Source: [Phialemoniopsis] sp. UDSM-2020 (Eukaryota; Ascomycota; Sordariomycetes; Thyridiales; Thyridiaceae). Taken from it: a DNA stretch of 64,000 nt. A program made the translations under genes and the position numbers. Positions 1 to 10,017 of the stretch are shown here, one piece after another (the first letter of the stretch is position 1; the number at the start of each line of letters is the position of its first letter). The notes beneath the pieces are model-generated. The model was not told where the DNA came from and did no database searches. It saw only the letters and a program-made list of their open reading frames with translations. The stretch spans positions 62,001 through 126,000 of the forward strand of contig JAEILZ010000010.1 of NCBI GenBank assembly GCA_018873225.1, given 5' to 3'.

Positions 1-84
1 CAAGAGATCAGAAGGCTGATTGATGATGCTAAGCCTGTTGGCAACAGATACAATGCTGCCCGGGAGGCTTTGGTTGGGCATTAG
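1..84 (+). CDS. 3' end of an unidentified gene (partial)
   Basis: Frame 1 is open from the left edge and ends in TAG at 82-84, giving 27 C-terminal residues that finish in ...AAREALVGH. The charged composition (EIRR, DDAK) looks like the end of a real, probably helical, protein rather than random sequence. The next 580 bp hold no continuation. The piece is too short to name a family. That it is coding rests only on composition and on ending at a clean stop before an AT-richer spacer. Confidence 0.5.
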   Translation, partial: QEIRRLIDDAKPVGNRYNAAREALVGH

Positions 85-444
85 GGGGAGCTTTTTTATA
101 TCCTCGGCCAACTTCCGCACACAGCCAAGTTACCTCTTGCGGGAAGTATAGTTTCTCGGCAGCCAGTCCGACCTCGAGTCGGGTAAAGGCATGGACTCCT
201 TAACACAGCTCGATAGTATCTTATCAACTTGTCAAATAGAACCGACGATCATTAGCCTAAAGACTTCCCCATACTGAAGCTTGTTGCTCCGCACTCCCAC
301 TAACCCGGATTAAAATCGCGCGCAGCGGGGGTGCTGGTCGGAGAGAGTGATATGATGGGAATGATATGAACTCGGCCAATTGCCGAAAGGTGAAGTCGGG
401 GAAGAAAGTGGGTTCCTGTCGTGAGGGGTTTGGGAATAGTGTCG

Positions 445-537
445 TGCCGGTGGCATATTGGCCTTCCGGTGGCGTATCCATTCCGGTGGGTTGCCGCTAT
501 TCCGGTGGCCTATGATCCTTCCAGTTGCCGATCGTTC
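445..537 (+). repeat. five-copy ~19-bp direct repeat (TTCCGGTGGC) in the esterase promoter
   Basis: Related units start near 445, 464, 481, 500 and 519, with spacings of 19, 17, 19 and 19 bp. Four carry an exact CCGGTGG (447, 466, 483, 502). The fifth is degenerate (TTCCAGTTGCC). The array ends about 40 bp upstream of a TATA box. CGG cores spaced almost two helical turns apart resemble clustered sites for a Zn2Cys6 regulator, but that role is inferred. Confidence 0.7.
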
Positions 538-573
538 AGAATGTCAAAGCGGGAGGCCAAGCTTAAATTCAAC

Positions 574-580
574 TATATAA
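574..580 (+). promoter_or_regulatory. TATA box of the carboxylesterase gene
   Basis: TATATAA lies 86 bp upstream of the ATG at 666, a usual distance for a filamentous fungus with a short leader. It is the only good TATA in this spacer. The spacer 85-665 otherwise holds only the direct-repeat array. Confidence 0.6.
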
Positions 581-665
581 GCTCGGTAGGCGCACGTCAT
601 TTGGGAAAGGAAGAACGGAGCTTGGAGGTCAGCTAACCCCAGATTCCCCGGATTATTTGATCGCC

Positions 666-2352
666 ATGTCTTCTGTAAGAGCGGCCACCAGGACCGGGCC
701 GCTAGCGAGTTTGCGCCAACTACTGTTACTCTTCCTAGGGTTGGCATGGCTCAACTTGACAGCGGCCGCAGAGGAACGAGGCAACCTGACCGTGCGGACA
801 CTCACCGGGCTCTACACGGGACTTGTCAACGAACAATATCACAATGTCCGAGAGTTCAGACAGATCCCCTACGCGCAGGCACCTGTCGGGTCTCGTAGAT
901 GGATGCCTCCCGCCGCGCTCACGCCCAGTGGCAAGCATCACTACTCGTATCGATTTGGACCGTCGTGCCCTCAGTTCATGACCAAGAACTTGACTGTTTG
1001 GAACTCCAACATCACCGACTTCAAGATCACCATGGGTGGGCAGAGCCTCACGATAGGTGCTATGGCCCAGACAAGTTCCGAGGACTGTCTCAGCCTGGCA
1101 ATCTGGACGCCACTTAATGTTTCGCCCGACGACAAACTTCCCGTGGCTATTTTCATCCCTGGAGGTAGCTTCACCGGCGGTGGCATCACGGTGCCTTACC
1201 AGAACCCGGCACCGTTCGTTTCACATCGCAACGACACTATCGTAGTCACTCTCAACTACCGCGTCAGTATCATGGGCTTCCCCAACGCAGCAGGCCTAGA
1301 CGAGCAGAACCTCGGCATTATGGACCAGCGCATGGCTGTGGAGTGGGTCAAGGCCAACATTGCCAGCTTCGGAGGCAACCCTGACCATCTCGTTCTCTGG
1401 GGCCAGTCCGCCGGTGCCGTCAGCGCCGACATCCACGCCTTTGCGTATCACGACAACCCGCTTGTCAAGGGCTACTTCCTCCACTCGGGCACTGCCGCCG
1501 TGGCCGGTACGCCTGCGGACCCGACGTACTCTAACTTTACCTTCGTAGCGAAGGGTGTGGGTTGCGATTTTCCTAACGACCCGGCCGCCGAGATTGCGTG
1601 CATGCGCCAGGTACCTCTGAGCCAAATCATCAACTGGTACGGCCAGTACTCGGAGAACAATACTAAACCCGTTATCGGGTTCAAACCAGTCCCAGATGAG
1701 AAGATCTACTTTGCAAACTTCTCGGCTCGCGCCGAAGCAGGCCTGATGGCTAAACTTCCTGCCCTTGTGTCGACGACGGCAAATGAACAGTCGAGTCTGT
1801 TCGACTACCCGGTAGACAATGTTGCCGCCGGGCCCAACATGACGAACGTAGTAAGTTCCATCTGCTTTGTTCTGATCAGCAACTAGCAAGGCATCAGACA
1901 GCTAACGAGTCTTGCCTTTGAAGGACAAGGGAACTGTAAAAGGCTTCGTCTGTCTGGCATCAAATACGACAGAGTGGCGCGCATGGAACGGGCTAAGCAC
2001 GTATCGATACCAGTACGCCGGGAACTTCTCATCAGTGACACCACTTGGCTGGTTGGGCGCTTACCACACCGCCGACATCCCCATGATCTTTGGAACACTC
2101 GAACGGCGGACCGGGATCACGGACGAGGAGAAGGAGGTCGCCAGAGTTATGCAGGACTACATTGGTGCCTTCTTCGCGGACCCAGAGAACGGCCTGCGGA
2201 ACAAAGGATGGCTACCGCAGGACAAGCCTGTTGCGGAGGGTGGGAACATGAAGCGATTTGCAGCTCATAACGGTCAGCTTGAGCAGAGCATATCCTCTCG
2301 CGAGCTCGACGATGCGTGTGTCCTGAACGCACCATACAACAGGAGCCCTTAG
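666..2352 (+). CDS. secreted type-B carboxylesterase/lipase
   Basis: Two exons (666-1850, 1924-2352) join in phase 0 across a 73-bp GTAAGT...AAG intron with a GCTAAC branch site, giving 537 residues, usual for the family. The open frame continues upstream only through a TTG, so the ATG at 666 is the start. A signal peptide covers about residues 1-38 (hydrophobic LLLLFLGLAWL ending in AAA). The alpha/beta-hydrolase core carries the nucleophile elbow GQSAG with Ser248, an acid in the NEQSS stretch (Glu374) and His443 in GAYHTADIP, so the triad is complete. Gln replaces the common Glu of GESAG. Many N-glycosylation sequons fit secretion. It should cleave carboxylic esters outside the cell; the substrate cannot be read from sequence. 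Its promoter has a striking repeat array. Confidence 0.9.
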
Positions 2353-2539
2353 AAACTTTAATGCGAATCTATATCATCTCAAACTTTTACAAAGTGATAT
2401 CAGCAATGTGGCGCGTAATTCGACAGGATCGCAAGCAATCCGAGTTCGAAACGATGGTACACAAGGGCACACCGATGTCATCATCGTTTTGACGTGCAAC
2501 GATATCCGCCAACCCGGAAGTCGCTGTATGCACCCGCGG

Positions 2540-2554
2540 GATAACCCGGTTATC
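2540..2554. repeat. GATAACC-C-GGTTATC inverted repeat
   Basis: Two perfect 7-bp arms (2540-2546 and 2548-2554) flank one base, forming two face-to-face GATA motifs. A further GATAACCC lies at 2637-2644. GATA-factor (AreA-like) binding is possible, but no gene start lies nearby, so the role is unknown. Confidence 0.5.
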
Positions 2555-2578
2555 AACAACAAGTCATTGGTCCAAGAG

Positions 2579-2633
2579 CGAATCCACATGTCCGATCTTT
2601 CCACACTAGAGTGTGGAGAGTGTGGTGGATTCG
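2579..2633. repeat. nested inverted repeat / hairpin
   Basis: Outer arms CGAATCCAC (2579-2587) and GTGGATTCG (2625-2633) are exact reverse complements. Inside them sits a second stem, TCCACACT-AG-AGTGTGGA (2600-2617). The element lies about 230 bp past the esterase stop and could be a 3' UTR stem-loop or the remnant of a small inverted-repeat element. Confidence 0.6.
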
Positions 2634-3592
2634 ACGGATAACCCGACGGCTCAGTGATTCCCTGTTACTGGCTTCGAGGACTCAAAACAATGACATATCA
2701 GACCTATCGTTTCACTTTTGACTTGAGGCGATGCTACTAATCATCGCTTGCAGATTCATAATATTGCTCCTAGCTCAGAAAATGGGGCATACACGGTGAT
2801 AAGCCGTCGTTCGAGGTTCGAGCATGGGTTCCACAATGCTACCGAACGCATGCATCCGGCATGCACACTTCGGCGTGTGGTCCAAAATAGCATCGCAGGT
2901 TCTTTCAAATGCAATGTGAGGCCCTGCTATGTCGAGTTTTACCACATGCGGCTTGAATATCGTGAGTTGGCCGATTTTGACGCGCGGCTTTGCGGGGGGT
3001 CCTGGCGTGGGGACGGCGAATACGAGCACTGGTTGACGACGCCAGCAGTACCAGTAGGCTTGGCATGGCAGCTTTGAAGACGGCGCCTCTGCTTGTCGCG
3101 GGAAAACTAGCAACAATTGTATCAGTTTCATGATATCAGGCCTTGTTTCCGCCAAGAACCTTCAGGTTTAATCCATGAATAGAATCACCGTGCTATGATG
3201 AGGCTTGCGTAAGGCTTCGGGTGATTGTGCCCCCTCGGGCGGGTGCAGGCTAGCCAAGTGATAGAGACACCCATGGCAGGTGTCATCCAATTGCCGTGTT
3301 ATTCTTACCTCCTTAAGAAACGTGCGTGTTTGGGCTTTGTCTAGCTCTAGCACCTAGTGCCCGCAAGACTAAATTTGACAGAGGCTTTGTTTAGGGGGGA
3401 GTGGTGCAGGATGATCAGCCAGGATGGGTCTCAGCCCTCAGGGTGTGCGCCCGACTCATGGCGACTAGGGACCTAGAGGCCTTAGTCTACATTCAGCATC
3501 CAGGGAGTGCCAGCAGGTTATACACTTATCCGTAGTTGTCTTCGTTCAAGAGACCAAGCTTACGAAGACTGCTCTTCCTCCTTCCCGATACC

Positions 3593-3628
3593 ATGGCTTG
3601 CATCTCGCTTTCAAAGTCATCACAATGA
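3593..3628 (+). promoter_or_regulatory. upstream ORF overlapping the GT61 start codon
   Basis: An ATG in a near-perfect context (ACCATGG) opens an 11-codon frame. Its TGA (3626-3628) overlaps the GT61 start (ATG 3625-3627) as ATGA. If the leader includes it, ribosomes would have to skip it, or stop and restart, to make GT61. Confidence 0.5.
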
Positions 3629-5235
3629 TTGTGTTGCCTGCTCTAGGGCAAAGAAGATTCTCGTCGTTACTCATAGGGTTGATCGTCACCCTCTTCATCT
3701 TGTTGTTATGCTACCAAAGACTCTCGGAGTCTCGATCTGCTTCAAGCGTCGCCAAATGGGTCAAGTCGACACAAACAATACCACATTCATCAAATCTCGA
3801 CGTATTGTCATCTATTTATGCTCCCGAGAATTTCAACTTGGACCCAAATACAGATTCCGACTTCTGCCACGATCGATTCAGTACAAAGTACATCGAAGTA
3901 CCAAGGAACCATTCGATCCAATACTGCTCCCCGGTCTCAGGCTCAAGACTGTCATGCTTCCACCTCCAGACTCGAGAAGATGGCGAGAGCGATTCCATGT
4001 GTATTGGACACGGAGCGACCTTCGACGCTAAGCATCGAAAGTTTAATCTAGGTTGCGATGTTCGAGAGCCGAGTCCCGACGAAAGAGCGCGTGGCCAACT
4101 CGGCTTTGGCCAACTTCGGTCGTATTGGTACGACACTGGTCCGCGCGTTGTCTTTGACAGGTTTGTCAACCTGATGAGTAGCAAGGAAGGGTCGTCGATT
4201 CTTGAATTAACGTCTCGCTCTCGAGACTTCGCGATCTTAGTCAAGCGCGAGGGCGACGGCAACCTGTGGCACTGTCTGATGGAAATATGGTCCATGACCC
4301 TGACACTAGACATTCTGCGACTCACTCCTGGAAACTCAACAGCTCTCGACAATCCAATGTTTGCCTTTCCCGACGATGTCCCAAACACACAAGTCGTGAT
4401 CCTCGATGATCATCCCGATGGCCCGTACTTCGATCTCTGGCAGCTCTTTGCAGGGCGTTCAACTGTTCGCGTTCAAGACTTCAAACCTGACCAAGAAGGC
4501 GTCTTCAATATTGTAGTGCCCTTGCCGGGTGCGAGTAATCCCGTCTGGCAAAACGACTGGGTTGTGCGAGACTGCCGCGCTGCCCCCTTGACGAGGCTGT
4601 TCGTTCACCGCGTCCTGAAATACTTCGACATCCCGTACGAGCGGAAGCCGCGACCTATTACAGCAAATGATAAACATGATATCAACATCGTCTTCATTGA
4701 TCGACGAGGCACGCGAAAACTAGTGAACTCGAAAGAACTCCTTGCATCCCTCCAAAGCCGCTTCCCTGGCGTCAGCATCCAGTCCATCGACTTTGCGACG
4801 ATTCCCTTCCAAGAGCAGCTTCGAATCGTACAAAACACAGATCTTCTTGTTGGTGTGCACGGCGCAGGCCTGACGCATGCCATGTTTATGCGCGAGGGAG
4901 CCGGGGTTGTCGAGATTCAGCCGGCAGGACTCAATCACAAGGGCTTCAAGAACCTGTGTCAGATGACCGGACAACGATACTTTGGAGCCCACGCACCAAT
5001 GGCTTCGAATGGAGGACTCGGTGCGAGGCAGAACGAAGAGAATATCAACATTGGGAATGGCAATGCAACACTGAGCACAAGATCACTACGTGGGCACACA
5101 AGACGGTCGAAAGAGCGGCGGGGGAATTGGCAATCGGGGGACGTAGAAATGCAGGAGGACAGATTCCTTGCCCTGATGGAAGTCGCTATCAAGTCGCTTT
5201 ACAATGAGGGGACTCGGAATCTAGATGCAATATGA
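3625..5235 (+). CDS. GT61-family (EOGT/DUF563-like) type II membrane glycosyltransferase
   Basis: Single exon, 536 residues. The frame upstream of the ATG at 3625 starts only at a TTG. A short cytosolic N-terminus is followed by a membrane anchor at about residues 12-30 (LLIGLIVTLFILLLC), then a Ser-rich stem and lumenal domain: a Golgi/ER type II layout. The C-terminal half has the DUF563/GT61 signature: FIDRRGTRKLVN, then DLLVGVHGAGLTHAMFM and VVEIQPAGLNHKGF. A GDGNLWHCLMEIW segment precedes it. The family transfers xylose or N-acetylglucosamine to glycans or proteins; the acceptor is unknown. It is tail to tail with the GH106 gene, with an 849-bp spacer. An upstream ORF overlaps its start. 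Confidence 0.85.
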   Translation: MIVLPALGQRRFSSLLIGLIVTLFILLLCYQRLSESRSASSVAKWVKSTQTIPHSSNLDVLSSIYAPENFNLDPNTDSDFCHDRFSTKYIEVPRNHSIQYCSPVSGSRLSCFHLQTREDGESDSMCIGHGATFDAKHRKFNLGCDVREPSPDERARGQLGFGQLRSYWYDTGPRVVFDRFVNLMSSKEGSSILELTSRSRDFAILVKREGDGNLWHCLMEIWSMTLTLDILRLTPGNSTALDNPMFAFPDDVPNTQVVILDDHPDGPYFDLWQLFAGRSTVRVQDFKPDQEGVFNIVVPLPGASNPVWQNDWVVRDCRAAPLTRLFVHRVLKYFDIPYERKPRPITANDKHDINIVFIDRRGTRKLVNSKELLASLQSRFPGVSIQSIDFATIPFQEQLRIVQNTDLLVGVHGAGLTHAMFMREGAGVVEIQPAGLNHKGFKNLCQMTGQRYFGAHAPMASNGGLGARQNEENINIGNGNATLSTRSLRGHTRRSKERRGNWQSGDVEMQEDRFLALMEVAIKSLYNEGTRNLDAI

Positions 5236-6084
5236 CCCAGGCCAACTACATCTTGATACATAAAATGCAACATGGAACACACGATCGACTGCCAGGCTCT
5301 CGAGGGTCAAGCCAAAGAAGACAATCCCTTCTGATTAGCAATACCGAATAAGCCATATTTATCAGTCTAGTCGCCTTTCTCCTAGGAAGGACTGACATGA
5401 AACTTTCCCAGTCTAGTAATTTAGCGGTCGGGGAAAAGCGCGGAGAGATCTAAGTCAGGTTTAGCGACGCTATCGGCGAAGCGGCATCCACCTGTCCGCA
5501 AATAGAACTTCGACTAAATAAAACTGCCCGAACCACATGTCATGTCGGTGATTTCACCGACAGAGCAGATTGCCTTCGGCGTTGGCGATATCACAAAAGC
5601 AAAAGAGTACAGCCGTGATTGCCTGGAACTCGAGACGCGCTCCCAAGGACTTAAGGACTTGGATCCAGCGAAGGATCTTGATGCTATGTCGGCGAAATGT
5701 GCGCCCACCACATCTCGGCATGTAACCCCGTAGCGCGATTCCGTCACCGGTCAGCGGCCATGGGCGTTACGGAGCTCCTCCCAAAGGCTCCCATGAACAC
5801 ACCTCGTATGTGCAAGGATGATAAGACAACTTGCTTTTGAGCAGAGAGCACAAGGCAGCTCTATATCATTATTGCTGTTCCTTATACATGTATGTGAGCA
5901 TCCCTCTCCCTCGGAAGATTGGTTCTTAATCCCGATTCGATTGGTGACAGAGCCACTAATAAGACATTTGGTACAGACTGTTCTAGAAGCCCCAGCCCGG
6001 ACCCGTGCCCTCTTTGAGAGGCTCTAGCATCTCAATGTTTTTTAGAGAACTGACTAGACAGACTAGGGATATCCATCACCGGAA
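5236..6084. other. convergent 3' spacer, no gene
   Basis: This spacer lies between the stops of two converging genes (GT61 and GH106). Only short unsupported frames are present, and I see no repeat or RNA gene. It should contain the two 3' UTRs. Confidence 0.5.
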
Positions 6085-9000
6085 TCAAGCCATATATACC
6101 CTCTCATATGGCACAATGTGAACCTCTCCGATTAACCCATTGTCTGTCGGATCCGGAGCAGGTCCAGTCGAGCCGGGAATCGGTGCCATTCCTCCATTCT
6201 CCAGACTTGGCAGAATGCTCCGGATATAGTTCCACATGGTGGTTGGCACTATGGCTGTCACTTGGTTGGTACCATCGAGGAGGTAGTCTGTGACATCCAT
6301 TTGTGGGGAAGTGTTGTCCATCGGACCAACATCCTGACCGTTGATTTGAAGGAGCAGCCCGTTCTTTGCAGCTGGAAATTTGATGAATGCTCCAAAGATC
6401 CCCTGAGATGACTTCGACCATGAAAATTGAGCGTTGTAGTATCCGATGCCAGACGTGTTTGCCAGCTGGGGAATGTCCAGCCAGGAGACGAGCTTCGGGA
6501 GCTCATGCGTCGTATTGTGTTTCTGCGCAATGACCGAAGCTTGGGACAGATCACTAGGGGCCTCCCAGTGCTCTGCAGTGAGCGTCCAGTTCGAAAGCTC
6601 AAAGGACTCGGGAGCAGATGATTTCAGCTGTGTCGATTTGCCAGAGGACAGCTTCGCTAGACCAGAGGCCGGTTCCGTAGCAGGAACATTGGCATACAGA
6701 CCTTTGTCATCTTTCCCAATACTAAGAACACCGGAAGGGACCTCGTGAAACCAGACGTCAGGTGCACTCTCGGAGCCAGGGAGGCCCTGGTCAGAGAATG
6801 CAATGATCATGGTCTGGTTTCCCGCAAGGGTCAGAGGGATCCGTGTCTTGCCGTCTTCGACCTTGTAATGCAGTAGCGGAGACTGGTGACCAGTCCAAGC
6901 ATCCAGAACATATGTTGTCTTTTTGGAGTCGATGATAACTTCACCGCTGGCGGCGACGAGATCGCTGAAGATATAGGCGTAGTCTACTCCTGTCGCGGCG
7001 TCCTCACGCCATGTAGTGTACCAGGTGCCATTGGTCTGAACGCCCACTCTCGGGCGAATGCCGAGAGATGAAAGAAGATCAGAGACTTGACCTTCAGAGG
7101 CTGTGTAAACATTCTTCGAAGTTCTCAGAGATGCGATGCCGTCCAGTACAATCTGATCATCCTGTGAAGTACCTGCCGGGTATGTGCCAGTCTCGGCGTG
7201 TGGAAGAATTATGGGCAATCCATTCTTTGCATATTCTTCCAGGCGATGTAGAGCTTCCAAGGTGAAATTCGCGGAACTCGGGATGACAAGTGCTCGGTAA
7301 GCTGGACCACCAGGAGCGAGGACGGCATCGTGCACGGCGGCTTGCTCAAGATCAAAATTTGCGGCAGTCAAGTAGTTGAAAGACCAGCCTAATCATCTCG
7401 TCAGTCAACCTTAAAGGTCTAAATGACCAGCAAGACATGGTGTTGAGCTTACCGTTTGTGACTAGATCCTTGCCTTCATAGTACGTATTGAAGTCCGGAT
7501 CAGTGACAGACTTCTTTTGATACACCGCCACATCTATCCGGGCCACACCTTGCCGTTGGACATGCTGTATTCTGGCCATGTAGTCCAGTGCTTGGCCGAG
7601 ACCGTGCTCCCAGTCGGGGCGCTTCGGGCTATACAAATCAGACACGTAATACCGGAAGGGCACATGGCCGGGCCACGTCGTTCCAGGGTAGTCGCCAGAG
7701 TATGATTGTCCGTGAATGACAAACTGGTTCAACCCCCCGGCAAAGCCGCGATTGGCCATTTGCAAGAGCTCCGAGGTCGTGAGACTAAACCCTCTACCAA
7801 AGACGGCGCCCAACTCATTCGAGATAACCTTATTGCCAGCGAGATTTGCCGGTCCTGCGAAACTTCTGTAGCCGTCCACATTGTTCTGGCCTTGGAGACT
7901 CTCCGATTCTGGTGCATCGACGAACGGGATGACGGAGAGCATGTCCATGGGCATGTTGTATGCCGGCTGTACGGACAAGGACAGGCCAAGGGTCTCGTGG
8001 AGCCAGTCACGGAGAGTCTGGAGGTATTCCACATAGCCGTGAGCCAAGGCAGCTCGGTAGTCGTGGATGATACCCGCCCCGGCATCTTTGGTGTCCAGAA
8101 AAGCTTCGAATGAACCTGGAGCATCGCCTTGGATGTTGATGTTGTTGTTCGCAAAGACAATCAAGGGGAGATAGGGCTTGAGATCGTACCCAAATATCTT
8201 CGCAAAGCGCTCTGGTAGGGTCGGAGACCAGGAAATGGTGGACATCAGTTCGAGGCTATCCTCCCAACCTATGATAATGTAAGCAATTGCACATTCAGAA
8301 CAGGAAGTTGGACTGCCTTACCAAAGTTACCGACTTTTCGAAGGCGCGTCTTTACTTCCTCGTCCTTCAAAATGTACTCGTCCCAGAAACGGTTCGTGAC
8401 CTGAGCGCCTCGGCCACTGAAGTGATCCACGGCGAAAGATCCGTTGTCCCAAAGGCTGCTCGATGAGTTGGACGGGAAGGCCAGATTCTTGTGTCCGGAC
8501 AGTTTTTCGTAAAAGGCAAAAACACGGAATCGTCTTTCTCCGCATGGCCGAGGAAAGACGGCATTCAAGATGCCGGTCTGCTGGGAAACCTTGGATATAA
8601 CGTCTTCCATGGTGCTATTGCGCAGGACAAGTTGCTCGTATGTAACGTTTTTCGGGCCTTGTACTCCAGACGCGACAATAGTCTTGTTCTCGGAGGACAA
8701 GACGAAGGCGGACACGGCAGCAATGAGTTTACCTGTGCCCCATCCAGGCAAGGTTGTGTTGATTTTGCCATTCTGGGGGACTTCTTGCGAGAAGGGGATC
8801 TAGGTAGAATAAGCAGTATGAGCTTTGTTTCGACAATAAGGCTCAGTCAAACCTCGAAAATAGCGCTTACCAGATCCCATTGGAGCCCTTCATCTTGAGG
8901 AGAAGCCGGAACACCCTGGCCTTGATTGGGTCCAAGGGCAACGTCCATAGCAAGGCCGGCCTTGTCGTGGGCCTCCAGCGCGGCTTTCAAGACCTCGATG

Positions 9001-9302
9001 TAAGCCGGCGTGCCGAAGCCATACTTTGCCCAGTCTACTCCGGGCGGTGGTCCCCCGAGCGAACCCCCATAGTTATAGAAAGGTAGGAACTCGACGCCAC
9101 CACCACCAATAGAACCTACCGCCTCTATGTCACTTTTGAGGACTTCGGGATCAATGCTGGCATCGGGAAGCCAGTAACGGAAGCGAGGGCGGTCTTTTGA
9201 GGCAGGGTTCTCGAAGGTGCCATTGTCGCGCGTGTTGATACGGCCTTGACTGACTCGGGCCAGTAAGAGTATAGCTCCAATCGCCCTGAGAGACAGCTCC
9301 AT
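6085..9302 (-). CDS. secreted GH106-type alpha-L-rhamnosidase-like protein
   Basis: Four exons on the minus strand (8871-9302, 8322-8799, 7453-8268, 6085-7388) joined by introns of 71, 53 and 64 bp encode 1009 residues. The signal peptide is residues 1-20 (ending ARVSQG). The start of the mature protein (FRYWLPDAS, IGGGGVEFLPFYNYGG) is typical of fungal members annotated GH106. The central part includes FGWEDSLELMSTISWSP. The last 250 residues form beta-sandwich-like modules (FGAFIKFPAAKNGLLLQINGQ) expected for GH106 carbohydrate-binding domains. The family removes terminal alpha-L-rhamnose from plant pectin (RG-I) or glycosides. The length fits. Family assignment is by recognition rather than by an assigned catalytic pair, so activity is inferred. 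A TATA box lies 80-90 bp upstream. Confidence 0.8.
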
Positions 9303-10017
9303 CGGGCTGGTCTGAACAACTTAGGCCAATATTCAACTTCTCTTTCGCTTATCATCAACATGTTCGTATTGCACAGCTTGTGTTTATATATGACAGTAAA
9401 GCCCTTCGGCTTGTGATGACAGAGAAAAGTGCAATTCAGTTCCCTCTCGGGCCAAAACCTCGCGAGAAGCCTTATTTGAGAGTGACCTGTCCGTTTGTGA
9501 AAAGCCCAGGATGAAGTGTATCCGAACCAATACGAAGGTACGAGACAATCCGTACGGTTAACGAGGTTGTGGATGAGGGGTAACTAGTGTGATTAGCGAC
9601 ATGGACCCCTGTTCAAAAAGCATGGCATCCCCACGGGGTCTCCGCCTTGATGACAGGGGAGCATCAACGTTGCCGAGTCCAGCCGTCTCTTTCTAAGCAG
9701 AATTCTCGGGTCTGCAGAAGGACGGATACGCTAATTTCGGACTTTTATGTCGCGATTAATGCGTATCACCAAGACTTTGATTCTCTAAGGACTTTCCATA
9801 TCAACGAAGTTGCATGAAACCTCGGCCAGCAATGGGGCGAGAAGCACGCACATCACTTGCTCCGTGCCACTTCAGGAGCAAGCCGACCGATTGAAACAAG
9901 ACTTCTTTTAATCTATGTCAACTTCGGTGAGGGCACCCCCAAAGGTCTACGACAAGTCTATATCATGATATACAAAATAGTACACCACGGCGTCTATCCT
10001 GCCCTTTCCAAAACCCA
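9303..10017. other. GH106 promoter region
   Basis: This spacer runs from the GH106 start to the 3' end of the receptor gene. It contains a TATATAAA box (minus strand, 9383-9390) and several CCCC/GGGG-type sites near 9605-9660 that could serve CreA-like repression. There is no gene. Confidence 0.4.
9383..9390 (-). promoter_or_regulatory. TATA box of the GH106 gene
   Basis: TATATAAA on the minus strand lies 81-88 bp upstream of the ATG at 9302, placed as expected for a short 5' leader. Confidence 0.55.

Larger units (their letters stand above)
2353..3592. other. intergenic spacer with strong inverted repeats
   Basis: No gene is supported. Open frames on both strands at 2748-3155 overlap each other and show no family signature. 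A short minus-strand stretch near 3080-3040 reads like a signal peptide (MPSLLVLLASSTSA), but its frame closes quickly, so at most it is a relic. The notable content is the pair of inverted repeats at 2540-2554 and 2579-2633. Confidence 0.5.

Noticed and set aside
1296..1889. 197-codon minus-strand frame
   Set aside because: Antisense of the carboxylesterase exon 1.
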